From positions 248,001 through 312,000 of the forward strand of contig NZ_FZNL01000001.1 of assembly GCF_900187965.1 (NCBI RefSeq): DNA of 64,000 nt, in the 5' to 3' direction. Origin of the DNA: Flavobacterium sp. ov086. Lineage in GTDB: Bacteria; Bacteroidota; Bacteroidia; Flavobacteriales; Flavobacteriaceae. Within the stretch, counting starts at the first letter, position 1; every line of letters begins with the position of its first letter. The notes under the pieces were generated by a model. The model did not search any database. It was given only the letters and a program-made list of their open reading frames with translations, and was not told where the DNA came from. This document shows, piece after piece, positions 33,006 to 42,765 of the stretch. The position numbers and the translations under genes are program-made.

Positions 33006-33557
33006 TTAAAAATAAACTCTCACAAAAGGCATAAATCCTGATCCATAAAGACTGGTTTCAGCATTATATAAAACATCGTAACGCGCACCAATAGTTACGC
33101 TTCCCGTTCTGTAACCTGCACCAAGATATAAGGCAGTATTCCAATAATTATCAGAGTAAGATGGTCTGTAAGGTGTCGAATCATAATCTGTGTTTACACG
33201 CACTTGTTCTAACTCTGCAGACAATTGAATTTCAGGAATTGGGTTTACAAGTGTAACCAAACTTCCACCGTAAACAAAGGAATCATAATAGTTTTTTGAA
33301 GATAAATATCCAAATTGCAGACCAACTCCAACCGCCAAAATTTCATTGACATTGTAGATTGCACTTGGCATAACCGAAATATCCGTGTAACCAGAACCAA
33401 TTCCTAAACCAAGACCACCACCAAATTGAACTTTTTCCCAAAAGTGATTGCTGTTATCTATAACATATTTTTGCTGTGCAATTGTCGAACTTGAAAATGA
33501 GACTATCAAAATCACAAAAAAGGTTTTGAAAACGATTGAAATTTGATTTATATTCAT
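33006..33557 (-). CDS. Small outer-membrane beta-barrel protein
   Basis: 183 residues from the ATG at 33555-33557; the frame open further upstream has no good start and crosses the sucA promoter. Signal peptide (MNINQISIVFKTFFVILIVSF, ending TIAQQ), then repeated amphipathic strands (FGGGLGLGIGSGYTDISVMP, AVGVGLQFGYLSS, TALYLGAGYRTGSVTIGARY) and a terminal FMPFVRVYF, the pattern of an 8-strand outer-membrane barrel. Similar proteins next to sucA have sometimes been named alpha-ketoglutarate decarboxylase; nothing in this sequence supports an enzyme. It is divergent from sucA. Confidence 0.8.
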   Translation of the reverse strand: MNINQISIVFKTFFVILIVSFSSSTIAQQKYVIDNSNHFWEKVQFGGGLGLGIGSGYTDISVMPSAIYNVNEILAVGVGLQFGYLSSKNYYDSFVYGGSLVTLVNPIPEIQLSAELEQVRVNTDYDSTPYRPSYSDNYWNTALYLGAGYRTGSVTIGARYDVLYNAETSLYGSGFMPFVRVYF

Positions 33558-33629
33558 AGTAAGAGCTATTTTTAACAAATTTTTACGTAAAAGTACGTAA
33601 AAAAAAGATTTAAATAAATGCGATTGTTG

Positions 33630-33637
33630 TACTTTTG
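33630..33637 (+). promoter_or_regulatory. -7 element of sucAB
   Basis: TACTTTTG, 36 bases before the sucA ATG at 33674. Confidence 0.55.
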
Positions 33638-33673
33638 CCTTTCTATTTAACAAAAAGTATATTCACTCATATT

Positions 33674-36448
33674 ATGGATAGGTTTTCATTTTTAAATGCA
33701 GCGCATACAGAGTTTTTCGCACAATTATATGATCAGTATTTAGTAAATCCAGATAGCGTTGAGCCAAGCTGGAGAAGTTTCTTTCAAGGTTTCGACTTTG
33801 GACAAACGACTTATAATGACGAAAATCCAGTTCAACAAATTGTTGAATATGTGACTAGCGACAACACAGATTACAGTAAAGTTTCAGAAAAACTGCAAAA
33901 AGAATTTAACGTTCTAAAATTAATTGATGGATACCGTACAAGAGGACACTTGTTTACAAAAACAAATCCTGTTCGTGACCGTAGAACTTCATCTCCGACT
34001 TTAGACATTGAAAATTTTGGATTAACAACTGCTGATCTTTCAACAGTTTTTGATGCTGCTCAGACTATCGGAGTTCCTCCATGTTCATTACAAGACATTG
34101 TAACGCGTCTTAAATCTATTTACTGCCAACACATTGGTATTGAATATATGTACATCAGAAACCCCGGCGTTGTAAAATGGATTCAGGATAAATTAGCTGT
34201 AAATGTTAATCAGCCTAATTTCTCTTCTGAAGAAAAGAAAACTATCTTAAACAAATTAAATCAAGCAGTTTCTTTCGAGAACTTCTTACATACTAAATAT
34301 GTTGGTCAAAAAAGATTCTCACTAGAAGGTGGTGAATCTATTATCCCGGCTTTAGACGCTTTGATCGAACAAGCTGCTGAAAAAGGTGTTGAACAATTCG
34401 TAATGGGAATGGCTCACCGTGGTCGTTTGAACGTTTTGGCAAACATCTTCGGAAAATCAACTCAGGATATCTTTGGTGAGTTTGATGGTAAAGATTATGA
34501 TCAGGAATATTTTGATGGTGACGTAAAATACCACTTAGGTCTTACGGCTGACAAAAAAACAAGATCTGGAAAAAGCATTAACATCAATTTAGCACCAAAC
34601 CCTTCTCACTTAGAAACGGTTGGAGCTGTAATTGAAGGAATCACAAGAGCTAAACAAGATAAATATTATGCTGACGATTTCTCTAAAGTATTACCTATCG
34701 CCGTTCACGGAGATGCTGCAATTGCAGGACAAGGTATCTTGTATGAAATCATCCAAATGGCACAACTTGACGGTTACAAAACTGGAGGAACAATCCATAT
34801 CGTAATCAACAATCAGGTTGGTTTTACTACAAATTATTTAGACGCTCGTTCCTCTACTTATTGTACAGACGTTGCTAAAGTAACTTTATCGCCAGTATTA
34901 CATGTAAATGCTGATGATGCTGAAGCTGTTGTACATGCAGTATCTTTTGCATTAGACTATAGAATGCAATTTGGACGTGACGTATTTATCGATTTATTAG
35001 GATACAGAAAATACGGTCATAACGAAGGTGACGAACCTCGTTTTACTCAACCGGTTTTATATAAAATCATCGCAAAACATAAAAATCCAAGAGATATTTA
35101 TGCTGAGAAATTATTGTCAGACGGCGTAATCGATGCTTCTTATGTAAATGCTTTAGAAAAAGAATACAAATCTAATATGGAGGAGAATTTAGAAGCTTCC
35201 CGTAAAAAAGATTTGACAATTATAACTCCATTCATGAAAAACGAATGGAATGGTTTTGTTCAAGTGACAGATACTCAAATGCTTCAAAAAGTAGATACCG
35301 CTTTTGACAAAAAAGGTTTGGATTCTATCATCAATACAATCTCAACATTACCAGCTGATAAGAAATTCATCAATAAAATAACTAAAATTGTTACAGATAG
35401 AAAAACTGGATACGACAATAACACTATCGATTGGGGAACTGCAGAAGCTCTTGCTTACGGATCTCTTTTGACAGAAGGATTTGATGTTCGTATTTCTGGT
35501 CAGGACGTAGAACGTGGTACATTCTCTCACCGTCATGCTGTAGTAAAAGTAGAAGATTCTGAAGAAGAAGTAATTCTATTGGATGCTATAGAAAATAAAA
35601 AAGGAAAATTCGGAGTATTCAATTCTCTTTTATCAGAGTATGGAGTTCTTGGTTTTGATTACGGATATGCATTGGCAAATCCAAATGCCTTAACAATTTG
35701 GGAAGCACAATTTGGAGATTTCTCTAATGGAGCTCAAATCATGATTGACCAATATATTTCTTGTGGTGAAGACAAATGGAACAACCAAAATGGTATTGTT
35801 TTATTATTACCTCACGGATATGAAGGACAAGGTGCAGAACACTCTTCTGCAAGAATGGAGCGTTACTTACAACTTTGCGCAAGACAAAATATGTACGTTG
35901 CAGATTGTACAACTCCAGCCAACTTCTTCCACTTGTTGAGAAGACAAATGAAAACGAATTTCCGTAAACCTTTGGTAGTTTTCTCTCCAAAAAGTTTATT
36001 GCGTGATCCAAGATGTGTTTCTACAGTCGAAGAATTAGCAAAAGGAAGTTTCCAGGAAACTATCGACGATAATGCAGTAGATAAAAAAGCAGTAAAAACT
36101 TTAGTTTTTGTTACTGGTAAATTCTACTATGATATTGTTGCTGAAAGAGAAAACAACGGAAGAAATGACGTTGCAGTTGTTCGTATCGAGCAATTATTCC
36201 CTTTACCAGTAGAACAATTAAAAGAAATCATTGCAAAATATCCAAATGCTGATGATTATGTTTGGGCTCAGGAAGAACCTAAAAACATGGGAGCTTACAG
36301 CTTTATGTTAATGAACTTTGATCTTGTAAAATGGAGATTAGCATCATTAAAAGCTTACGCTGCACCAGCATCAGGAAGTTACACACGTGCAAAACGTCGT
36401 CATGCAGATGCAATTAGAATGGTTTTCGATAAAAATTTATTCAGATAA
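33674..36448 (+). CDS. sucA: 2-oxoglutarate dehydrogenase E1 component
   Basis: 924 residues, normal for E1o. Start at MDRFSFLNAAHTEFF; an earlier in-frame codon lies in the -7 promoter box. The N-terminal E2-binding segment (AHTEFFAQLYDQYLVNPDSV) is present, as are GMAHRGRLNVLANIFGK, HGDAAIAGQGILYE (thiamine diphosphate region), INNQVGFTT, YRKYGHNEGDEPRFTQP and the C-terminal LLPHGYEGQGAEHSSAR. It decarboxylates 2-oxoglutarate and passes the succinyl group to E2 in the citric acid cycle. It is followed 72 bases later by sucB, with a hairpin between. The E3 gene is not in the window. Confidence 0.97.
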   Translation: MDRFSFLNAAHTEFFAQLYDQYLVNPDSVEPSWRSFFQGFDFGQTTYNDENPVQQIVEYVTSDNTDYSKVSEKLQKEFNVLKLIDGYRTRGHLFTKTNPVRDRRTSSPTLDIENFGLTTADLSTVFDAAQTIGVPPCSLQDIVTRLKSIYCQHIGIEYMYIRNPGVVKWIQDKLAVNVNQPNFSSEEKKTILNKLNQAVSFENFLHTKYVGQKRFSLEGGESIIPALDALIEQAAEKGVEQFVMGMAHRGRLNVLANIFGKSTQDIFGEFDGKDYDQEYFDGDVKYHLGLTADKKTRSGKSININLAPNPSHLETVGAVIEGITRAKQDKYYADDFSKVLPIAVHGDAAIAGQGILYEIIQMAQLDGYKTGGTIHIVINNQVGFTTNYLDARSSTYCTDVAKVTLSPVLHVNADDAEAVVHAVSFALDYRMQFGRDVFIDLLGYRKYGHNEGDEPRFTQPVLYKIIAKHKNPRDIYAEKLLSDGVIDASYVNALEKEYKSNMEENLEASRKKDLTIITPFMKNEWNGFVQVTDTQMLQKVDTAFDKKGLDSIINTISTLPADKKFINKITKIVTDRKTGYDNNTIDWGTAEALAYGSLLTEGFDVRISGQDVERGTFSHRHAVVKVEDSEEEVILLDAIENKKGKFGVFNSLLSEYGVLGFDYGYALANPNALTIWEAQFGDFSNGAQIMIDQYISCGEDKWNNQNGIVLLLPHGYEGQGAEHSSARMERYLQLCARQNMYVADCTTPANFFHLLRRQMKTNFRKPLVVFSPKSLLRDPRCVSTVEELAKGSFQETIDDNAVDKKAVKTLVFVTGKFYYDIVAERENNGRNDVAVVRIEQLFPLPVEQLKEIIAKYPNADDYVWAQEEPKNMGAYSFMLMNFDLVKWRLASLKAYAAPASGSYTRAKRRHADAIRMVFDKNLFR

Positions 36449-36462
36449 AAAGAATGTTTCAA

Positions 36463-36494
36463 GTTTCAATCCCGATAGCTATCGGGACTGAAAC
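36463..36494. repeat. Hairpin between sucA and sucB
   Basis: CCCGATAGCTATCGGG is a perfect 16-base palindrome (36471-36486), extended by outer arms GTTTCA / TGAAAC. There is no T run, so it is more likely an mRNA-processing or stability element than a terminator. Confidence 0.7.
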
Positions 36495-36520
36495 CATAAA
36501 AACCTTAAACAAAAAATAAG

Positions 36521-37765
36521 ATGATTTTAGAAATGAAAGTCCCATCACCAGGGGAATCAATAAAAGAAGTTGAAATTGCAACTTGGTTAGTAAAAGACGG
36601 AGATTATGTAGAAAAAGATCAAGCTATTGCTGAAGTTGATTCAGACAAAGCAACTCTTGAATTACCGGCTGAAATGAGCGGAATTATTACGCTAAAAGCA
36701 GAAGAAGGTGATGCAGTTGCAGTAGGAGCTGTAGTTTGTTTAATTGATACTGACGGAGTAAAACCTTCAGGATCTGCTCCGGCAGCAGAAGCTCCAAAAG
36801 CTGAGGCACCGAAAGCAGAAGCTCCAAAGGCTGAAGTAAAAGCAGAAGCACCAAAAGCAGCACAGGCACCAGCAGCAACAAGTTATGCAGCTGGAACCCC
36901 ATCTCCTGCAGCAAGAAAAATATTAGACGAAAAAAATATAGCACCAGCAACAGTTTCAGGAACTGGTAAAGGTGGAAGAATCACTAAAGATGATGCTGTA
37001 AATGCAGTACCTTCTATGGGAACTCCAACTGGTGGAAGCCGTGGAACTGAGCGTACAAAATTATCAATGTTACGTCGTAAAGTAGCAGAAAGATTAGTTG
37101 CTGCTAAAAACGAAACTGCAATGTTAACTACTTTCAACGAAGTTAACATGACTCCAATTAACCAAATTCGTAACGAATACAAAGATGCTTTCAAAGCAAA
37201 ACATGGTGGTTTAGGATTAGGTTTCATGTCATTCTTTACAAAAGCAGTTACAAGAGCTTTACAATTATATCCTGATGTTAACTCAATGATGGATGGTGAT
37301 TACAAAATTGCTTACGATTTTGCTGATATCTCAATCGCAGTTTCCGGACCAAAAGGCTTAATGGTTCCTGTTGTTCGTAATGCTGAATTATTAACTTTCC
37401 GTGGAATTGAAGCTGAAATCAAAAGATTAGCTTTAAGAGCTCGTGATGGTCAAATTACAGTTGACGATATGACTGGGGGAACTTTCACAATTACAAATGG
37501 TGGTGTTTTTGGAAGTATGTTGAGTACTCCAATTATCAATCCTCCTCAATCAGGAATTTTAGGAATGCACAATATTATTGAGCGTCCAATTGCTGTAAAT
37601 GGCAAAGTTGAAATTCACCCAATGATGTATGTGGCTCTTTCTTATGACCACAGAATTATCGACGGACGTGAGTCAGTTGGTTTCTTAGTTGCTGTAAAAG
37701 AAGCTTTAGAAAATCCAGTAGAATTATTAATGAATGGCGATGCTAAACGTGCTTTAGAGTTGTAA
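36521..37765 (+). CDS. sucB: 2-oxoglutarate dehydrogenase E2 (dihydrolipoyl succinyltransferase)
   Basis: 414 residues. An N-terminal lipoyl domain carries the target lysine in [14 protein letters not shown], then an Ala/Pro/Glu/Lys linker (repeats of EAPKA), a peripheral-subunit-binding domain ([26 protein letters not shown]) and the catalytic domain with [16 protein letters not shown]. It moves the succinyl group to CoA. It is second in the operon after sucA and followed by a strong terminator. Confidence 0.97.
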   Translation: MILEMKVPSPGESIKEVEIATWLVKDGDYVEKDQAIAEVDSDKATLELPAEMSGIITLKAEEGDAVAVGAVVCLIDTDGVKPSGSAPAAEAPKAEAPKAEAPKAEVKAEAPKAAQAPAATSYAAGTPSPAARKILDEKNIAPATVSGTGKGGRITKDDAVNAVPSMGTPTGGSRGTERTKLSMLRRKVAERLVAAKNETAMLTTFNEVNMTPINQIRNEYKDAFKAKHGGLGLGFMSFFTKAVTRALQLYPDVNSMMDGDYKIAYDFADISIAVSGPKGLMVPVVRNAELLTFRGIEAEIKRLALRARDGQITVDDMTGGTFTITNGGVFGSMLSTPIINPPQSGILGMHNIIERPIAVNGKVEIHPMMYVALSYDHRIIDGRESVGFLVAVKEALENPVELLMNGDAKRALEL

Positions 37766-37790
37766 TTTTAATAATTTCCTATAATAATAG

Positions 37791-37825
37791 AAAGCCTGTT
37801 CATCAATCTGAACAGGCTTTTTTTT
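37791..37825 (+). terminator. Terminator of sucAB
   Basis: Arms AAGCCTGTTC and GAACAGGCTT with an 8-base loop and a T run, 26 bases past the stop. Confidence 0.92.
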
Positions 37826-37900
37826 CTTAATATTGGCTTAAATCTTGCTTAAGATGTTAATTTTTTAAACAAACGTAAATTTTACCCTTTAAAAATTATT

Positions 37901-37911
37901 TTATTTAGAAT
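37901..37911. promoter_or_regulatory. Possible iron-regulator half-site 1
   Basis: TTATTTAGAAT, the exact reverse complement of ATTCTAAATAA at 37970-37980. The pair brackets the promoter of the TonB receptor gene. The repressor (Fur-like) is inferred from the gene functions only. Confidence 0.4.
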
Positions 37912-37924
37912 AAATAAAAATAGC

Positions 37925-37955
37925 TTGCTTCGTTGTTGTTCAACAGCTAAATTTG
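37925..37955 (+). promoter_or_regulatory. Promoter of the iron uptake operon
   Basis: TTG-N20-TAAATTTG, matching the flavobacterial -33/-7 pattern, with the same spacing as the nuoA promoter. The receptor ATG is 25 bases further. Confidence 0.7.
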
Positions 37956-37969
37956 CACTATTCAAATCA

Positions 37970-37980
37970 ATTCTAAATAA
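37970..37980. promoter_or_regulatory. Possible iron-regulator half-site 2
   Basis: ATTCTAAATAA, touching the start codon, inverted match of 37901-37911. Confidence 0.4.
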
Positions 37981-40478
37981 TGATGAAATATAAATTTACA
38001 ATTTCTTTTTTGAGTTTTTGCTTATTTCTATTAGCAAGCACAACAATTTCTGCACAGGAAAAAGCAAGCGTTAAAGGACAAATTAGTTTAGCAAATAATC
38101 AGGCTGCAGACAATGTTTCTGTAGTTCTAAAAGGAACTAAAATAGGAACGAATACAGACAATAATGGTTTTTACGAAATTAAAAATCTTAAACCTGGAAG
38201 CTATGTAATTAAAGTTTCTTCTGTTGGGCATTCCTCTAAAGAAAAAAGTATTTCCTTAAATGCTGGTGATGAAATAATAGAAGATTTTACAATTAGTTCA
38301 AATTCTGAACAATTAGACGAAATTGTAATAAATGGTGCCAAAAAGAAAAACTCTTTTGCCCGAAAAGAAACGCAGCAAGTTTCTAGATTACCACTTAAAA
38401 ATCTTGAAAACCCACAAGTTTATTCTACTATTACAAGTGAGTTACTAAAAGAACAAGTAGTTACTAACATCGATGATGCGCTTAAAAACTCTCCGGGAAT
38501 AACACAGCTTTGGTCTTCTACCGGACGTGCAGGTGATGGTGCAGGATATTTCTCTTTAAGAGGTTTTGCAGTACAACCTACTATGATTAACGGCTTACCG
38601 GGATTAACTAACGGAAGTTTAGACCCCGCCAACATTGACAAAATCGAAGTTATAAAAGGACCTTCGGGAACATTATTTGGAAGCAGTTTAATATCTTATG
38701 GAGGATTAATTAATATTACTACAAAAAGACCTTACGATTACTTTGGCGGAGAAATAAATTACACTGGCGGAAGCTATGGTTTAAACCGCGTAACTGCAGA
38801 CATAAACACTCCTCTTGACGAAGAACATAAAGTAAATTTAAGAGTAAACGCAGCCTATCATAATGAAGAAAGTTTTCAGGATGCCGGATTTAAAAAGTCA
38901 TTTTTTATAGCGCCTTCTTTATCTTATCAAGTAAACGACAGATTATCATTCTTGATTAATACAGAATTCATGAGCAGTGAAGCAACAAATCCAACAATGT
39001 TGTTTTTTGACAGAGGTGCTCCATTAAGAGTTCATAATATTAAAGAATTAGGATATGACAACAAACGTTCTTACACTAGCAACGAACTAACATTAAAAAC
39101 TCCTTCTTACAGCCTTCAGGCTCAAATGAATTATAAACTTTCAGACCAATGGACTTCTCAAACTGTAGTTTCAAGAGGTTCATCAAAATCTGAAGGATAC
39201 TATACTTATTTATACGAGAGTACCAGATTTTATCCGGCAATCACAAAAGGAGTGGTTTTAGGACGTTCTCTAAACTATCAAAATGCAACAGATCTAACAA
39301 CAGACATCCAGCAAAATTTTATTGGCGACTTTAAAATTGGTAAAATGAGAAACCGTATGGTTGTTGGTGTTGATTATTTTAGCAGAACACAAAATGACAA
39401 CGGAACAGGATATATTACAAACGGTGATGTTTACATTGGTAACGATGATTTAAAAACAGTTAACGATAGTGTATTTAAAATTCACACGCCAAAAGACTAC
39501 ATCCTTAATGGTGACAGCGGAAAATTATCAAAAGCAGCTGTTGATGCACTTTTAGCAGGCGAAAACGCAAACCACAATAAAACAAAACAAGAAGTATACA
39601 GTGCCTATGTTTCAAATGTACTTAACATTACCCCTGCTTTGTCAGCAATGGCTAGTTTACGTGTAGATCGTTTTGTAAATAGTGGTGATGTTACAATAAG
39701 TGATGACGATTTTAATCAAACTGCTTTCTCTCCTAAATTTGGTATTGTTTACCAGCCAATTATCGATAAGGTTTCCTTATTTGCAAACTATATGGATGGT
39801 TTTACAAATACGGCACCAAAAGCAGATCGTGTAAACGGAAATCCGGTTCCAAGAACATTTAATCCGGAACATGCTAATCAACTTGAATTTGGTACTAAAC
39901 TGAATATATTCAGAGATAAATTATATGCTACATTTAGTTACTATGATATAAAAGTAACAGATCAGGTCTATACTGTTTATTCAGACAGTGGAAATCCAAC
40001 GGTTCCAAATCAAACATCTTACCAGGATGGCGGACAAAGAAATAAAGGTTTTGAAGCCGAAATTGTTTCGAACCCAATTAATGGTTTAAATCTTATTTTT
40101 GGATACAGCTATAATGATTCTCGTTTAACTGCCGGTGATCCAGATTTTGTAGGCCATAGACCAGAAAGTGCCGGACCGCAAAATTTAGCTAATTTTTGGG
40201 CAAGTTATAAATTTACTCAAGGTGATTTACAAGGTTTTGGTTTAGGTTTTGGCGGGAATTATGCTGACAAAAACAAAATCATGAACAGAACGGTTACAGG
40301 TCAATTCACAATTCCATCTTACACTGTTTTAAACTCATCTGTATTTTACGGAACAGAGAAATATATCCTGACATTAAAACTTGACAATATTGCTAATGTA
40401 GACACTTACGATGGCTGGTCAACACTTCACCCTAGAAACATGAGAAGTGTAGCAGCAAGTCTGTCTTATAAGTTCTAA
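37980..40478 (+). CDS. TonB-dependent siderophore receptor
   Basis: 832 residues; the start is one of two adjacent ATG codons. Signal peptide (FLSFCLFLLASTTISAQ), carboxypeptidase-D-like module (VKGQISLANNQAADNVSVVL), plug with LDEIVINGAKKK and IDKIEVIKGPSGTLFGSS, then the barrel ending MRSVAASLSYKF. The plug style (ALKNSPGITQLWSSTGRAGD, YFSLRGFAVQPTMINGLPG) fits FhuE/FoxA-type ferric-siderophore receptors. The following genes (two small membrane proteins and two PepSY proteins) are usual partners in siderophore-iron uptake and reduction. A terminator-like hairpin separates it from them, so it may be made in excess. Confidence 0.92.
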   Translation: MMKYKFTISFLSFCLFLLASTTISAQEKASVKGQISLANNQAADNVSVVLKGTKIGTNTDNNGFYEIKNLKPGSYVIKVSSVGHSSKEKSISLNAGDEIIEDFTISSNSEQLDEIVINGAKKKNSFARKETQQVSRLPLKNLENPQVYSTITSELLKEQVVTNIDDALKNSPGITQLWSSTGRAGDGAGYFSLRGFAVQPTMINGLPGLTNGSLDPANIDKIEVIKGPSGTLFGSSLISYGGLINITTKRPYDYFGGEINYTGGSYGLNRVTADINTPLDEEHKVNLRVNAAYHNEESFQDAGFKKSFFIAPSLSYQVNDRLSFLINTEFMSSEATNPTMLFFDRGAPLRVHNIKELGYDNKRSYTSNELTLKTPSYSLQAQMNYKLSDQWTSQTVVSRGSSKSEGYYTYLYESTRFYPAITKGVVLGRSLNYQNATDLTTDIQQNFIGDFKIGKMRNRMVVGVDYFSRTQNDNGTGYITNGDVYIGNDDLKTVNDSVFKIHTPKDYILNGDSGKLSKAAVDALLAGENANHNKTKQEVYSAYVSNVLNITPALSAMASLRVDRFVNSGDVTISDDDFNQTAFSPKFGIVYQPIIDKVSLFANYMDGFTNTAPKADRVNGNPVPRTFNPEHANQLEFGTKLNIFRDKLYATFSYYDIKVTDQVYTVYSDSGNPTVPNQTSYQDGGQRNKGFEAEIVSNPINGLNLIFGYSYNDSRLTAGDPDFVGHRPESAGPQNLANFWASYKFTQGDLQGFGLGFGGNYADKNKIMNRTVTGQFTIPSYTVLNSSVFYGTEKYILTLKLDNIANVDTYDGWSTLHPRNMRSVAASLSYKF

Positions 40479-40493
40479 TAAAAAACAAATACA

Positions 40494-40527
40494 AACACCT
40501 TTCTTTAATTTTAGAAAGGTGTTTTTT
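40494..40527 (+). terminator. Hairpin with T run after the receptor gene
   Basis: Arms AACACCTTTCT and AGAAAGGTGTT with an 8-base loop and T6. It may fully or partly end transcription before the downstream iron genes. Confidence 0.8.
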
Positions 40528-40542
40528 AAATTCTATTAAATT

Positions 40543-40875
40543 ATGATAACAATAGCAAGCCTTATCGTTTTTTTAGCTTTTTATACTTTGTATTACACCT
40601 CAAAAAGAGCCGTTTTATCCTATGACTTAGGTTTTGAAAAATGGATGAAGAACAATCCAAAACAAACCAAAATCACCGGATTAGTTCTTTTAGCCGGCGC
40701 TTATACTATTTGGCTTTTTACTCAGTCTTTTGGTTGCGGCACCTTAATGTTTTTTATTCAGCTTATGACAATAGGAAGTTTAATTATCATTCTGGCTCCA
40801 TTAAAAAAAGTAAACAGCAAAGTGCTTTTAGCAATCTTAATTATGGCTGTTCTTTTAGAACTTTATTACAACTAA
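40543..40875 (+). CDS. Small membrane protein of siderophore operon (DUF3325-like)
   Basis: 110 residues with about three or four membrane helices (MITIASLIVFLAFYTLYYTS, LVLLAGAYTIWLFTQSF, LLAILIMAVLLELYY). Size, hydropathy and position between a siderophore receptor and PepSY genes match the DUF3325 proteins of such operons in other bacteria. The exact role is unknown; it probably works with the PepSY reductase in the inner membrane. Confidence 0.7.
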   Translation: MITIASLIVFLAFYTLYYTSKRAVLSYDLGFEKWMKNNPKQTKITGLVLLAGAYTIWLFTQSFGCGTLMFFIQLMTIGSLIIILAPLKKVNSKVLLAILIMAVLLELYYN

Positions 40876-40890
40876 ACCACATTTAAACCA

Positions 40891-41190
40891 ATGCCAGCAA
40901 ACCAAAAATATTTAACCCCTGCTTTTTGGCCTCGTTTTGCCAAAATTACCGCTGCTATTTTAGGCGGTTACTTTGTTTCTGTTACCTTTCATTTAGCTTT
41001 AGCTTCGTGGTTTAACCGCCCTGCAGTTCTAATAACAATGGCTTTTAGCGGATTTATTCTGTGGGTTGTACTAATGGTTCTCGCGTTTCTGGCAAAAAGC
41101 GGATGGAAAATCTGGGGTATTTATATTCTCCTTTCTTTACTTTTTTCTCTTCTTATTTATCTTGGTCAAACTTATAATCCTGCTGCGTAA
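40891..41190 (+). CDS. Small membrane protein of siderophore operon (DUF3649-like)
   Basis: 99 residues. The pattern FWPRFAKITAAILGGYFVSV and the second segment AFSGFILWVVLMVLAFLAKS with W-K-I-W-G fit DUF3649 iron-uptake proteins. Three membrane helices are predicted. It begins 15 bases after the previous stop and ends 2 bases before the PepSY gene, so the three are co-translated. Confidence 0.75.
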   Translation: MPANQKYLTPAFWPRFAKITAAILGGYFVSVTFHLALASWFNRPAVLITMAFSGFILWVVLMVLAFLAKSGWKIWGIYILLSLLFSLLIYLGQTYNPAA

Positions 41191-41192
41191 AT

Positions 41193-42758
41193 ATGAACAA
41201 TCGTCATTACAATATCTATTTTCACACGCATACCGTTAGTGGTATTGTTATAAGCGTTGTGCTGTTTGTAATTTTCTTTGCAGGATCTTTTTCTTTTTTT
41301 AGAGATGAAATCATCAATTGGGAAAGAAGTGAATCTACCGCTATTACAAGAGAAATTCAGCTGGACTACAACAAAGCGTTAAAAAATCTGGATAAAGAAT
41401 ACGTTTTACACGGAAGAAACATCACAATTTCTAAGCCATCTGTAGAAAATAGAGTCGCAGTTTATATGGAAGGAACCAAAGATACTTTGGCTCCAGCCAA
41501 ACAAAAAGAGGGAACTTTCTTTTATTTAGACAATAAAAAATTTAAATCTTATACTTACGAAGAATCCTATTCTTTGGGAGAATTTTTATATCGCCTTCAC
41601 TTTCTGGCACAGATTCCTTATCCTGTGGGGTATTATCTTTCTGGATTTGTTGCGTTATTTTTCTTATTTGCAATAATAACGGGTGTTTTATTACATTGGA
41701 AAAAAATTGTTTCAAACTTTTATGTTTTCCGTCCAAAAGAAAAACTAAAAACCTTGTGGACAGATGCACACACAGCATTAGGAATGATCGGACTTCCGTT
41801 TCAGTTCGTGTATGCTGTAACCGGAGCATTTTTTATGATCAAACTTTTAATAGTAGCTCCAGCCGTAATGGCATTATACAAAGGCGATCAGGACAAACTT
41901 TACAAAGAATTAGAATACAACGATCCCGATTATAAATTTGAATACAAAAAATTAGCCGCTCCTTTTGATGTAAATCAGCTTGTTTCTAAAGCAAAAAGCA
42001 ATTGGTCTGATTTTGAAATTACACGTGTCTTTATTCAAAATTACGGCGATGCCAATATGCACGTTTTAGTTGAAGGTGAATTATTAAGCGAAAAGAAATT
42101 TACCGGAATTGGAAAAGTAATCTATCGTATTTCTGACGGAAAAGAAATTGCACGCAAAAACCCTGTTACACAAAACGGTTATATTGATGTTGTAAAAAAT
42201 GTTCTATACAGAATTCATTTTGGAGATTACGGCGGTTATGCATTAAAAATAGTAAGCTTTGTTCTGGGAATCATCACTTGTTTTGTTATCATTTCTGGTG
42301 TTATGATTTGGTTAGTTGCAAGACAAAAGAACAATTTACCCGAAAAGAAAAGACGATTCAATGCTGCGGTTGTTCGCATTTATTTGGCAATTTGTTTGAG
42401 CATGTACCCTATTACAGCACTTGCTTTTATTGTAACCAAAATATTTTATCCACTGACTCAGGACAATTTGTATCTTGTTTATTTTGTAGGATGGTTAGTG
42501 CTTACAATCTTTTTTATCATTAAAAAGAATGATGCTTTTACGAATAAATTTTGTTTAATTTCTGGAAGTATTTTAGGCTTTTTAATTCCAATTACAAACG
42601 GAATTGTTTCTGGAAATTGGTTTTGGACTTCGTTTATGGAAAATAAAATTCAGATTTTCTTTATTGATGTTTTCTGGATTGTTCTGGCTTCATTAACCCT
42701 TTATACAGCATATCATCTAAAGCCTAAAAAAGAAATTATTGCGGAAACAAAAGCCTAA
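41193..42758 (+). CDS. PepSY-associated membrane protein, ferric-siderophore reductase-like
   Basis: 521 residues. It starts with YNIYFHTHTVSGIVISVVLF and FFRDEIINWE, the usual PepSY_TM beginning, and has LYRLHFLAQIPYPVGYYLSG, a central soluble part (NWSDFEITRVFIQNYGDANMH) and further helices. Conserved His residues could bind heme. PiuB-like family members help release iron from imported siderophores by reduction at the inner membrane. It lies in the operon after the DUF3649-like gene. Confidence 0.85.
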   Translation: MNNRHYNIYFHTHTVSGIVISVVLFVIFFAGSFSFFRDEIINWERSESTAITREIQLDYNKALKNLDKEYVLHGRNITISKPSVENRVAVYMEGTKDTLAPAKQKEGTFFYLDNKKFKSYTYEESYSLGEFLYRLHFLAQIPYPVGYYLSGFVALFFLFAIITGVLLHWKKIVSNFYVFRPKEKLKTLWTDAHTALGMIGLPFQFVYAVTGAFFMIKLLIVAPAVMALYKGDQDKLYKELEYNDPDYKFEYKKLAAPFDVNQLVSKAKSNWSDFEITRVFIQNYGDANMHVLVEGELLSEKKFTGIGKVIYRISDGKEIARKNPVTQNGYIDVVKNVLYRIHFGDYGGYALKIVSFVLGIITCFVIISGVMIWLVARQKNNLPEKKRRFNAAVVRIYLAICLSMYPITALAFIVTKIFYPLTQDNLYLVYFVGWLVLTIFFIIKKNDAFTNKFCLISGSILGFLIPITNGIVSGNWFWTSFMENKIQIFFIDVFWIVLASLTLYTAYHLKPKKEIIAETKA

Positions 42759-42765
42759 ATTTTCC

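Noticed and set aside
36687..36950. Minus-strand open frame rich in Leu
   Set aside because: It is the complement of the Ala/Pro/Glu linker of sucB; low complexity explains the open frame.
40494..40527. Hairpin after the siderophore receptor as the definite end of the operon
   Set aside because: The next gene starts 16 bases later in the same direction and belongs functionally to the set, so it may only weaken transcription.
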